From Falsiroseomonas ponticola (GTDB taxonomy: Bacteria; Pseudomonadota; Alphaproteobacteria; Acetobacterales; Acetobacteraceae): a stretch of 64,000 bases of DNA. Below are positions 44,511 through 52,538 of this stretch, piece by piece. A program made the position numbers and the translations under genes. The stretch is from NCBI RefSeq assembly GCF_016805305.1, contig NZ_JAERQN010000007.1, positions 62,001-126,000 of the forward strand, given 5' to 3'. Within the stretch, counting starts at the first letter, position 1. The number at the start of each line of letters is the position of its first letter. The notes beneath the pieces are model-generated. The model did no database searches. It saw only the letters and a program-made list of their open reading frames with translations, and was not told where the DNA came from.

Positions 44511-44729
44511 CGCGCTGCGCTGGATTTCAAAAGTCTTGAGTTTGCAGCCCCGGACGGGCGCGGGCAGGACATAACAAAATTCGCGTTTTCATAGGTTTTG
44601 CCCTGCGGAGCGGCGCAGCTAACCCACTGTGATCATTGCGTTCAGCCCAAGCGTCTTTCAGGTCGTCCAGCCCAAACATCAGGAAATATGCTGCTCGCAG
44701 CTGAAACATGAGGTTTGGAGGAGCTGCGC

Positions 44730-45299
44730 ATGCCGCAGGCGAAAGTGCTGTCGGGCAAGGAGCTGAGGCGCGTGTTGGATTACGTTGCCACGCGTCCGCA
44801 CGCAGCGCGCAATAGGGCCATCATCCTGCTGACCCATTGGGCTGCGATGCGGATTGGCGAGGTCGCATCGCTGCGCGTTGGTGATGTCGTGGCCAGGAAC
44901 GGCACGATCAGGACCGAGATACGGCTGGACGCTGCGCGCACGAAGGGCAAACACGCGCGCACGGTCTATGTCAACGATAAGCTCCGTAAGGAGCTGGCGG
45001 TCTACGTGAAGTCGTTGGGCGACATGCCAGGTGCAGATGCGCCCCTGTTCGCTACCCAAAAGCGAACGGCCTTCTCCGCTAACAGCCTGTGCCAGGCCGT
45101 GAACGTGATCTACGCGCGAGCTGGCATGGAGGGCGCGACCAGCCATAGCGGGCGGCGGTCTCTGATCACCGCGTTAGCTAGCAAGGGCGTGGGGGTGCGC
45201 GTGCTCGCCGCCATAGCGGGCCATCGAGACATTCGCGTCACGCAGGCGTACATCGACGTTAATGATGCCATGATGCGAGCAGCGGTTGAGCTGGCCTAG
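44730..45299 (+). CDS. Catalytic-domain-only tyrosine recombinase
   Basis: A 189-residue recombinase without the usual N-terminal core-binding domain. R41 lies in HWAAMRIGEVASL, a Lys in RTKGKHART, H139 and R142 in SHSGRRS, H165 in AGHRDI and nucleophile Y174 in VTQAYID, so all catalytic residues are present. The size and build are like FimB/FimE invertases and some phage-borne recombinases. It may act in inversion, resolution or excision within the island. The ATG at 44730 follows GGAGGA; a TTG at 44715 is less likely. Confidence 0.87.
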   Translation: MPQAKVLSGKELRRVLDYVATRPHAARNRAIILLTHWAAMRIGEVASLRVGDVVARNGTIRTEIRLDAARTKGKHARTVYVNDKLRKELAVYVKSLGDMPGADAPLFATQKRTAFSANSLCQAVNVIYARAGMEGATSHSGRRSLITALASKGVGVRVLAAIAGHRDIRVTQAYIDVNDAMMRAAVELA

Positions 45300-45474
45300 A
45301 AGCGGTCACGACGACACTAGGCATCGGTGAGCCGTGAGCCATTTGGTCAGGCGTCTGCCCTCCAGCCGCATGCAGCGCGAAACCAGCAGGAGACGGTGGC
45401 TGTACTTGTTATAGTGCGTTAAGCAGATGGCAATGTGATATGCTTTCTAGAACGACACCGATTCTCGGAGATGC

Positions 45475-47082
45475 ATGTTGCCGCCACCTGTTAAGATGAG
45501 CTTATTCTTCGGCGCTGGGGCGGAGGTGGGCTATGACATGCCAACCGGGGGGCGCTTCGCTCTCGAAATTTTCCGTCGGCCTCTGGATGGCGAGCGTGAG
45601 ATTTTCCAAAAAATGAGGGCGAGCATCAACCCGCTCTCCACTTACGCCACTAAGTGGCTTCCCAAGGATTACGCTAGCAAGCGCGTAAACGTTTTTGGCA
45701 AAAGCGAAAAGACCACCGTTTTCGAATCAAGCCTCGAGTACAAGCGTCACGAGATCAAGCTTCAGCTCGATAGATATGACGAACATGCCCTCTACTTGCT
45801 GCGTCAAAACGGGATCTCAGAGCGGGAGATCGATGATGAATTTGCGAAAAGCTTTGATGGCCGGCGCTTGGGTGCGCACACATTCGGCGGGGTAGTGCGC
45901 TTGAATGACAGGTTGGGGGCGAGTCATAAAATTTTTGAGACGAACTATTTTTCTGCGATGCTGGACCTCCTTTCAAACAAAGCTCTTGCAACGCCAGCGT
46001 TAAAAAAATATGTGCGGGCCACTTTGCAGCTATACGTTGGCGCGCTTGGCCAAGACTTGGTTTCATCGCTGAATCATGAGTTGTTTACTCACGCGCCGGC
46101 AAATTTGGCCGTTTTTGATGATCTGGATGGACTTTTTCGGCTTGAGCATATTCAGGCTGGGCTAGAGGCTTATGAGCTTATCATGGAGCCATCAAAGCCG
46201 CCAAAGCTGAATCCTGGGCAGTCGCTACCCGAAGTGTTCGAGGCTATCGCTTTTGGCGTGCTCGATAGCATCATGTCTTCGTGCTTAGATTACCAAGCGC
46301 TTATGGACGGACATTTTCGTTATCTTTACGCACCTCAAGAGTGGGCCAAGTTCTGCAAGATAAGTATTTTCCTGCATTCTGTGCGATCCTACATCGTGGA
46401 ACTTGAGAGTAAGGCGCTGGCCAACCTCAGCGGCGGCGACGGCTACTATCATGACATAGCAAAATGTGTCGCAGCGGGGGGCATCGCGATCAGTGGTGTC
46501 GGAACAGCGAACTACACTTCCCTGTTTAATGAGGTGATGAAGTCGGCAGGACTTGGTGAGCGTGCGAGCTTCCTGAACGGAAGCGTGGGCGACTACTACG
46601 ACCCCTACCGAAACTCTATTTTGGCCATGGAGAACGATGAAGTCGCGACCTGTGGGCGCTTCGTGGTTCCGTTTCTTTTCACCCAGAGCGGCATTAAGCC
46701 TCTTACGACGGTGGAGATGTCACGTCGGTACGTGCAGTTTTACGATGCCATGGATGCAAGCGATGCGGTTGTTGTAGCTGGCTTTGGGTTCAATGGAGAT
46801 GACAGCCACATCAACGGGATGTTCCGACAGCTTATTGAGTCGGCAGGATCAGCCTCGAAGCGGAAGATATTTCTGTGCTGGTACTGCGATGATGTGGGGC
46901 GCTTCGACGAACGCACCGCGAAGTTGGAAGTTTGCAAGAAGCTTCGCGTAGAAAACCTGGATGGGGTAACGCTGGTGCCCGTTGGTCGTGACCGGAAGAC
47001 CGTGGGAGGATCGAATTGGCTCGATCACATCGTTGCCACGCTTGCGGTAGCCGTTGATCTAAAAGCTCCATCCTCTGCATGA
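45475..47082 (+). CDS. SIR2-like domain protein, possible anti-phage defence gene
   Basis: A 535-residue protein. Its start, MSLFFGAGAEVGYDMPTGG, matches the NAD-binding loop of SIR2-like proteins. TANY at 344-347 corresponds to the TxNYD segment, LNGS at 367-370 to the usual LHGS, and VVVAGFGFNGDDSHIN at 432-447 to the C-terminal Rossmann strand. A large helical insert (about 90-320) lies between. In many defence systems SIR2 domains deplete NAD on infection. Here the expected catalytic His is Asn (N368), so activity is uncertain. The gene is clearly AT-richer than its neighbours, and a GGAG site lies 5 bp from the ATG. Confidence 0.7.
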   Translation: MLPPPVKMSLFFGAGAEVGYDMPTGGRFALEIFRRPLDGEREIFQKMRASINPLSTYATKWLPKDYASKRVNVFGKSEKTTVFESSLEYKRHEIKLQLDRYDEHALYLLRQNGISEREIDDEFAKSFDGRRLGAHTFGGVVRLNDRLGASHKIFETNYFSAMLDLLSNKALATPALKKYVRATLQLYVGALGQDLVSSLNHELFTHAPANLAVFDDLDGLFRLEHIQAGLEAYELIMEPSKPPKLNPGQSLPEVFEAIAFGVLDSIMSSCLDYQALMDGHFRYLYAPQEWAKFCKISIFLHSVRSYIVELESKALANLSGGDGYYHDIAKCVAAGGIAISGVGTANYTSLFNEVMKSAGLGERASFLNGSVGDYYDPYRNSILAMENDEVATCGRFVVPFLFTQSGIKPLTTVEMSRRYVQFYDAMDASDAVVVAGFGFNGDDSHINGMFRQLIESAGSASKRKIFLCWYCDDVGRFDERTAKLEVCKKLRVENLDGVTLVPVGRDRKTVGGSNWLDHIVATLAVAVDLKAPSSA

Positions 47083-47389
47083 TCGCAGGCCTGTACTTTA
47101 CTGCGACGCAAAAATAGGCGAAACCCAATTAGACAAAATCACGGCTATTATTTCTACGTATTTTCAAGATATTAACGTTAATCTGCGGCAGTACAAAGAC
47201 TGGAAGGGTACGCATCGGATGGAGAGTGGCGTTGATTGCAGGTCGCGCAGCGCGCAAGATCGCGTTTCAAGCGCGGCGAGAGTAAGATCTTCGTGCATCA
47301 CGCGCAAAGACCGGCACTTACACATAAGTTGCACAGGCGCTTCTTTGGTCCGCAAGCCATTGAAAAATCATGCGTAATTTTGTGAGTGA
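47083..47389. other. AT-rich right end of the island, no gene seen
   Basis: No supported gene. The stretch between the SIR2-like gene and attR is AT-rich and contains a perfect 12-bp palindrome, ATTAACGTTAAT, near 47173. It probably holds integrase arm-binding sites and the 3' end of the SIR2 transcript. Confidence 0.5.
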
Positions 47390-47782
47390 CTATGGAGTGG
47401 GAGTGAGGCGCGCCGCGCGCCCCTGACGCCGCGGGCGCGCCGCGTCATAGCGCAGCACCGTGGCGCCGGCGGCCTGGTGGGGCAGGGGCGTGCCCCAGTG
47501 GGCCGCGTGCGCGGCGGCGAAATCCTGGCGCTCCAGCGCCTCGCAGCGGTCGATGTGGTTCAGCAGCCGGCGCTCGGCGCGCGCGCTGCTGCCGGTGCGG
47601 CGGCGGAACAGGCGCCAGAGCATCAGCGCATTCACCGCCCAGCCATCATAGCTGTGTTCCTGCAGGCGCTGGCGGAGGCGCGGCGGCAGCGCATCGAAGG
47701 CGGCCCAGTCATCGCCGCTGAAGCGGCGCCAGAGGCGGGGGCGTTCGGTGACGTCGTTCGGTGAGGCGGCCGGGGTCTGCAT
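47390..47782 (-). CDS. DUF6525-like hypothetical protein with C-terminus altered by the island
   Basis: A 130-residue protein (137 if the ATG at 47803 is used). The core DWAAFDALPPRLRQRLQEHSYDGWAVNALMLWRLF resembles small alphaproteobacterial DUF6525 proteins from memory; the function is unknown. Its last codons run through attR (LTPTP) and the stop TAG at 47390 lies in island DNA. In the unoccupied site the frame would read on into the antisense of guaA for about nine more codons, so the island has replaced its tail. It lies just downstream of tctA on the same strand. Confidence 0.6.
   Translation of the reverse strand: MQTPAASPNDVTERPRLWRRFSGDDWAAFDALPPRLRQRLQEHSYDGWAVNALMLWRLFRRRTGSSARAERRLLNHIDRCEALERQDFAAAHAAHWGTPLPHQAAGATVLRYDAARPRRQGRAARLTPTP
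47395..47407 (+). repeat. attR of the guaA genomic island
   Basis: GAGTGGGAGTGAG repeats the guaA end at 36820 with one difference (TGA in place of TAA). It probably represents the original stop context of guaA before integration. Confidence 0.82.
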
Positions 47783-47798
47783 TGTTATAACATAACAA
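47782..47798. promoter_or_regulatory. 17-bp palindrome TTGTTAT-N3-ATAACAA
   Basis: A perfect inverted repeat of two 7-bp arms stands out as AT-rich in GC-rich DNA. It overlaps the start of the DUF6525-like gene and lies 15 bp past tctA. It resembles Zur-type zinc boxes (GTTATnnnATAAC), so metal control is possible but not shown. Confidence 0.5.
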
Positions 47799-47812
47799 AC
47801 CATAGGCGCCCT

Positions 47813-49291
47813 TCAACCGGGGCGGCGGCGCATCCAGGCGGCCAGGGCGGTGGTCGCGGCGGCGGCGGCCAGCAGCGCGGCGCTGGCGGGCTCCGCCAGG
47901 AAGACGGACCAGTCGCCCCGGGCCAGGACCAGCGCGCGGCGCAGCGCTTCCTCGAAGGGGGCGGCCAGGGTGAAGCCGATCAGCAGGGGCGTCGGGTCCA
48001 GCCGCGCGCGGGCCAGCGCCCAGCCCAGCAGGGCGAAGCCCAGCAGCAGCCAGAGGTCGAAGACGCTGCCCGAGCTGGCCCAGAGGCCGCCGCAGCTCAG
48101 CACGATGACGATGGCGGCCAGCAGGCGCAGCGGCAGCCGCAGCACCGCGGCCCAGAGCCCGGCGAAGGGCAGGTTCAGCGCCACCAGCATGGCGTTGCCC
48201 AGCAGCATGGACAGGATGATGGCGCCGACCAGGTCGGGCCGTTCCGCCACCACCGCGGGGCCGGGCGCGATGCCCTGCAGGAACATGGCCCCGGCCAGCA
48301 CCGCCATCGTCGCATTGGCGGGCAGGCCGAGCGCCAGCAGCGGCGCGAAGGAGGTCTGGGCGGCGGCGTTGTTCGCGGCCTCCGGCGCCGCGACGCCGGC
48401 CATCTCCCCCTGGCCCCAGCGGCCGCGGCGGCGGAACAGCCCGCGCTCCGCCGTCTGCGCGGCCAGCGCCGCCAGCAGGGTGGAGGCGCCGGGCAGCAGG
48501 CCGATGGCGCTGCCGATGAGGCTGCCGCGCAGCGCCGGGGCGGTGGCGGCCGCGACCTCTCGCCGCGCGGGCCAGGGGGAGCCGACCGGCAGGGTGCGCC
48601 GCGCGGCGCCGCCGGATTCGAGGGCGCGGATCAGCTCCGCCACGCCGAAGAGGCCCATGGCCAGCGGGATGAAGCCGATGCCGTCGGCGAGTTCGGGGAT
48701 GCCGAAGGTGAAGCGCGGCCGCCCGCCGGCGACATCGGTGCCGACCAGGCCGAGCAGCGCGCCGAGCGCCGCGAGCGCCCAGGCCGCGAGCAGCGGGGCG
48801 GGGGAGAGCGCGACGGCGGCGGCCACGCCCAGCAGCATCAGCGCCGCCGTCTCCGCCGGGCCGAAGGCGATGGCGAAGCGCGCCAGCGGCGCCAGCAGCA
48901 GCGCCAGCACCAGCGCCGCGACCAGGCCGCCGAGGAGGGAGGCAAGGGCGGCGATGCCGAGCGCCGGCCCCGCCCGCCCGGCGCGGGCCAGCAGGTGGCC
49001 CTCCTGCGCCGTGACGATGCCGGAGGCCTCGCCCGGCACGCGCAGCAGGATGGCGGTGGTGGAGGAGCCGTACTGCGCGCCGTAGTAGATGCCGGCCAGC
49101 ATGATGAGCGCGCCGGCCGGCGGCAGCGCGAAGGTGACGGGCAGCAGCAGCGCGATGGTCGCGACCGGCCCGAGGCCCGGCAGCACCCCGACCAGCGTGC
49201 CGAGCGCCACGCCCGCCAGGCAGAGCAGCAGGTTGGCCGGGGCGAAGGCGGGGCCGAGCCCCGCGCCGAGCATGGCCAGCGCTTCGGTCAT
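47813..49291 (-). CDS. tctA: Tripartite tricarboxylate transporter permease TctA
   Basis: Large membrane subunit of 492 residues with about 12 hydrophobic segments. Family motifs are GVLPGLGPVATIALLLPVTF, IYYGAQYGSSTTAILLRVPGE and APEAANNAAAQTSFAPLLALGLPANATMAVL. It moves a carboxylate delivered by a TctC-type binding protein, driven by an ion gradient. The start at 49291 overlaps the tctB stop by 4 bp (ATGA). The divergent gene at 49793 encodes the matching binding protein. The substrate is not shown. Confidence 0.92.
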   Translation of the reverse strand: MTEALAMLGAGLGPAFAPANLLLCLAGVALGTLVGVLPGLGPVATIALLLPVTFALPPAGALIMLAGIYYGAQYGSSTTAILLRVPGEASGIVTAQEGHLLARAGRAGPALGIAALASLLGGLVAALVLALLLAPLARFAIAFGPAETAALMLLGVAAAVALSPAPLLAAWALAALGALLGLVGTDVAGGRPRFTFGIPELADGIGFIPLAMGLFGVAELIRALESGGAARRTLPVGSPWPARREVAAATAPALRGSLIGSAIGLLPGASTLLAALAAQTAERGLFRRRGRWGQGEMAGVAAPEAANNAAAQTSFAPLLALGLPANATMAVLAGAMFLQGIAPGPAVVAERPDLVGAIILSMLLGNAMLVALNLPFAGLWAAVLRLPLRLLAAIVIVLSCGGLWASSGSVFDLWLLLGFALLGWALARARLDPTPLLIGFTLAAPFEEALRRALVLARGDWSVFLAEPASAALLAAAAATTALAAWMRRRPG

Positions 49292-49749
49292 CGCGCCGGG
49301 CCGATGGCGGGGGTGGGCAGGCCGAGCGCGCCCAGGAACAGCGCGGTGGAAGCGAGGGCCAGCGCCGCGCCGCCCGCCAGGATGGCGCGCCGCCGCAGCC
49401 CCGGCGCGGCGGCCAAGGCGAGGCTGCCCGCGGCCCAGGAGGCCGGCAGGAACCCCGCCCAGGGCAGCAGCAGCGCGAAGCCCGCCACCGCCGCGCAGAG
49501 CATGACGCCCGACCGGGCGCCGCCCGCCCCCTCGGCCGGCGCCGGCCGGGCCGCGGCGGCGTGCAGCAGGCCGAGCGCCACCAGCGCGCCGGCCAGCAGC
49601 GCCGGCACGAAGCCCGGCCCCGGCCGGCCGGAGGGCAGGCGGAAGGGCTGGCCGAGGGCGGTCGCGAGCGCGGCCAGGCCGATCGCCGCCAGCACCAGGC
49701 CCGGGGCGGCGGTTACGGCGCGAATGCGAATGAGTTGCAAAACCGTCAT
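49288..49749 (-). CDS. tctB: Tripartite tricarboxylate transporter small permease TctB
   Basis: A 153-residue membrane protein with four hydrophobic segments and the family opening (RPGPGFVPALLAGALVALGL). It forms the small integral subunit with TctA. The ATG at 49749 lies 43 bp from the divergently read tctC-type gene, so both share one control region. The sequence drifts fast in this family, and the assignment rests on size, topology and position beside tctA. Confidence 0.87.
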   Translation of the reverse strand: MTVLQLIRIRAVTAAPGLVLAAIGLAALATALGQPFRLPSGRPGPGFVPALLAGALVALGLLHAAAARPAPAEGAGGARSGVMLCAAVAGFALLLPWAGFLPASWAAGSLALAAAPGLRRRAILAGGAALALASTALFLGALGLPTPAIGPAR

Positions 49750-49792
49750 CCACCGCTCATATCGCGTCCAGCACATCCCTGGGAGTCCCCCC

Positions 49793-50782
49793 ATGCCATC
49801 GCGCCGCGCCCTTGCCCTTGCCGCCCTGGCGGCGCTGCCCTTGCCCTCGGTCGGGCGAAGCGCGCGGGCGCAGGGGGCCGCCTGGCCGAGCCAGCCGATC
49901 CGGCTGGTCGTCGCCTCCGCCGCCGGTGGCAATGCGGATGTCGTCGCCCGGCTGGTGGCGCAGGCGCTGGAGCCGCGGATCGGCCAGCGGATCCTGGTGG
50001 AGAACCTGGCCGCGGCATCCGGCATGCGGGCGACGGAGGCGGTGGCGCGGGCGGCGCCGGATGGCCATGCCTGGCTGGTCGGCACTTCCTCCCAGCTCGT
50101 GCACAACATCGCGCTGTTCGACCCGATGCCGGTGGATATCGCGCGGGCGCTGCGGGGCGTGGCGATGATCAATGAATCGCCGGGCGTGCTGGTGGTGAAG
50201 GCGGACCATCCGGCGCGGGACCTGGCGGATTTCATCGCCCGCGCGAAGGCGGCGCCGGGTGCCTTCGTGATGGGCAGCGGGCCGGCGGGCACCACGACGC
50301 ACATCATGGGCCTGCATTTCGCCGACCGGGCCGGTGTGCGGCTGGAACACCTGCCCTATCCCGCCGGCAGCCAGGCGATGCGCGACATACTGGGCGGGCG
50401 CGTGACGGCGATGTTCGACATCGCGGTCACGGCGCTGCCGCAGATCCGCGGCGGCGCGGTGCGCGGGCTTGGCGTCTCCTCCCCCGAAAGGCTGGCCGCG
50501 GCGCCGGAACTGCCGACGCTGGCGGAGGGCGGGCTGGATGGCTTCGTCGCCGGCACCTGGAATTCCATCGCCCTGCCGGCGGCGACGCCGGAGGCGGTGG
50601 TGGCGCGCGTGAATGCGCTGGTGAACGAGGTGGTGCAGGCGCCGGCGATGCGCGCGCGGCTCGGCGAACTCGGCGGCTTCGTGCCGGCGGCGATGACGCC
50701 GGCGGAGGTGGATGCCTATGTCGCGCGGGAACGCGCGCTGTGGATTCCGGTGGTCCGCGCCACGGGGGCCCGGGCCAGCTGA
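49793..50782 (+). CDS. tctC: Tripartite tricarboxylate transporter substrate-binding protein (TctC/Bug)
   Basis: A 329-residue periplasmic binding protein with leader MPSRRALALAALAALPLPSVGRSARAQ. The mature start WPSQPIRLVVASAAGGNAD and VENLAAASGMRATEAVA are Bug-family marks. HLPYPAGSQAMRDILGGRVTAMF matches the usual PYRGGAPA...G.V...F element. It is read divergently from tctBA, the normal layout for a complete three-component system, unlike the two orphan Bug genes earlier in the window. Confidence 0.9.
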   Translation: MPSRRALALAALAALPLPSVGRSARAQGAAWPSQPIRLVVASAAGGNADVVARLVAQALEPRIGQRILVENLAAASGMRATEAVARAAPDGHAWLVGTSSQLVHNIALFDPMPVDIARALRGVAMINESPGVLVVKADHPARDLADFIARAKAAPGAFVMGSGPAGTTTHIMGLHFADRAGVRLEHLPYPAGSQAMRDILGGRVTAMFDIAVTALPQIRGGAVRGLGVSSPERLAAAPELPTLAEGGLDGFVAGTWNSIALPAATPEAVVARVNALVNEVVQAPAMRARLGELGGFVPAAMTPAEVDAYVARERALWIPVVRATGARAS

Positions 50783-50826
50783 GCGGAGGGGGCGCGGGCA
50801 CCGCCGGGCTGCCCGCGCCCGCCCCT

Positions 50827-51846
50827 TCATCGCGCCGCCGCCGCGCCCCGCGTCTTCCACAGCGACCAGGCGATGCCGGCCGCGAGGATGGCGAAGGTGA
50901 TGGAGAGCGACAGCGCGGGCGGGAACTTGCCCGTCTCCGGGAAGACGAGGTCGGCCACGAAGATCTTCGACCCGATGAAGACCAGCAGCACCGACAGCGC
51001 ATACTTCAGGTAGTGGAAGCGGTGCACCATGGCGGCCAGGGCGAAGTAGAGCGCGCGCAGGCCGAGGATGGCGAAGATGTTGGAGGTGTAGACGATGAAG
51101 GGGTCGGTCGTGATGGCGAAGATCGCCGGCACGCTGTCCACCGCGAAGATCACGTCCGCGACCTCCACCAGCACCAGCGCCAGGAAGAGCGGCGTCATGA
51201 ACCAGGTGGCCTTGCCCGTCACGGGATGCGGCTGGCGCACCCAGAACTTCTCGCCGTGCAGCGCCTCCGTCACGTTGAAGCGGCGGCGCATGAAGCGCAG
51301 CAGCGGGTTGGACGCGATGTCGGGCTTCGCATCCGCCATCACCCACATCTTGATGCCGGTGAAGATCAGGAAGGCGGCGAAGAGGTAGAGCACCCAGGCG
51401 AACTGCGCGACGATGGTGGCGCCGAGGCCGATCATGACGGCACGCAGCACGATGACGCCGAGGATGCCCCAGAACAGCACGCGGTGCTGGTAGATGCGCG
51501 GCACCGCGAAGTAGGTGAAGATCATCGCGATGACGAAGACATTGTCCATCGCGAGCGTCTTCTCGACGATGAAGCCGGTCCAGTAGAGCGTCGCGGCCTC
51601 CGCCCCCGCCAGGCCGATGCCCTCGGGCTTGAGGTTGTCGAAGCTCCACCAGACCCAGAAGCCGAAGGCGAGGCCGAGGCCGATATAGACGGCGGAGAGC
51701 AGCAGGCTCTCCCGCACCTCGATCTCCCGCGCCTCCCGGTGCAGGACACCGAGGTCGAGCACCAGCAGCAGGGCGACGACGGCGATGAAGACGAGCCACA
51801 TCCAGACGGGCGTGGCGAGGAAGGTTCCAGTCAGGAACGCGATCAT
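50827..51846 (-). CDS. TerC-family integral membrane protein
   Basis: A 339-residue membrane protein with about nine helices. It has the TerC motifs WTGFIVEKTLAMDNVFVIAMIF and VEVADVIFAVDSVPAIFAIT, with the conserved acidic residues in the membrane, and a soluble loop with KFWVRQPHP. Relatives export manganese (Alx/MeeF) or are linked to tellurite resistance. The start at 51846 overlaps the upstream DUF4112 gene by 4 bp. No alx-type riboswitch was seen, since the gene is internal to an operon. Confidence 0.9.
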   Translation of the reverse strand: MIAFLTGTFLATPVWMWLVFIAVVALLLVLDLGVLHREAREIEVRESLLLSAVYIGLGLAFGFWVWWSFDNLKPEGIGLAGAEAATLYWTGFIVEKTLAMDNVFVIAMIFTYFAVPRIYQHRVLFWGILGVIVLRAVMIGLGATIVAQFAWVLYLFAAFLIFTGIKMWVMADAKPDIASNPLLRFMRRRFNVTEALHGEKFWVRQPHPVTGKATWFMTPLFLALVLVEVADVIFAVDSVPAIFAITTDPFIVYTSNIFAILGLRALYFALAAMVHRFHYLKYALSVLLVFIGSKIFVADLVFPETGKFPPALSLSITFAILAAGIAWSLWKTRGAAAAR

Positions 51847-52274
51847 CCGGGACTCCGAGGGGTTGGTGCGACGTGGTTCGGGGGGTCTCCGGCGTCTGGC
51901 GGCGGGCGGGCCAGGTGGGCGCGCAGCAGGGCCATGTTGCGGCGGTTGGCGCGCAGGAAGATGTCCGCCGTCCAGCCGAGCAGGGGGACGGCGCCGATCG
52001 CGGCATCCAGCGCCACATGGCCGGCCATGCGCAGCAGCACCGGGCGCGGCACGCCGAGCCGCGCGGCTTCCAGGATCAGCCAGGCGGAGACGCCCTTGGA
52101 GACCAGCGGGCCGATGCCGGGCAGCAGGTTGGCGGCCGCATCCGCGCCGAAGCGGATGGGCGTGCCGGGGATGCGCAGCGCGCTGTCCAGCAGCCAGGCC
52201 AGGCGGTCGAGGCGGGTGAGGGCGGCGTCGTGGCGCGGATCGGTCCCGGACAGGTCGTCGCGCGGCGGCGACAT
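51843..52274 (-). CDS. DUF4112 protein
   Basis: A 143-residue protein with two to three hydrophobic stretches. The block LAWLLDSALRIPGTPIRFGADAAANLLPGIG followed by LGVPRPVLLRMAGHVALDAAIGAVPLLGWTADIFLRANRRNMALL is the DUF4112 signature. The function is unknown; it is probably membrane-associated. Of the clustered ATGs, 52274 was chosen because GGGAG lies 6 bp before it. It is co-transcribed with the TerC gene. Confidence 0.85.
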   Translation of the reverse strand: MSPPRDDLSGTDPRHDAALTRLDRLAWLLDSALRIPGTPIRFGADAAANLLPGIGPLVSKGVSAWLILEAARLGVPRPVLLRMAGHVALDAAIGAVPLLGWTADIFLRANRRNMALLRAHLARPPPDAGDPPNHVAPTPRSPG

Positions 52275-52538
52275 CGGCATCTCCCAAGGCGGGCCGCGCA
52301 GCGCGCGACCCGGCGATTGAAAGTGTCCGACATGACGGCGCCATCGCCGCCAGAGGGGCCCGGACCCCAGTGATGGCGCGAAGGTGGATCGCGCCCCGGG
52401 CGGTTTCAAGGGGCCCGCGCGACGGCCGGCGATGGGTTCCGGCCCCCGGTCCCCCGCCCTGGACGGGGCAAGGAGCGGGGCAAGGAAGCGTGAACCCCTG
52501 GCGGCCTAGGATGCGCGGTCCGTGGTCCGGGAGCCTGC

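Larger units (their letters stand above)
36820..47407. mobile_element. 10.6-kb genomic island integrated in the 3' end of guaA
   Basis: The segment is bounded by a 13-bp direct repeat. It begins with a tyrosine integrase pointing inward from guaA and has lower GC than the flanks, with long AT-rich spacers at both ends. Genes inside are a restriction-type chimera, two unknown proteins, two tiny ORFs, a second tyrosine recombinase and a SIR2-like gene. No conjugation or replication genes were recognised, so it is an integrative element that cannot transfer on its own, or the remains of a larger one. Confidence 0.85.
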
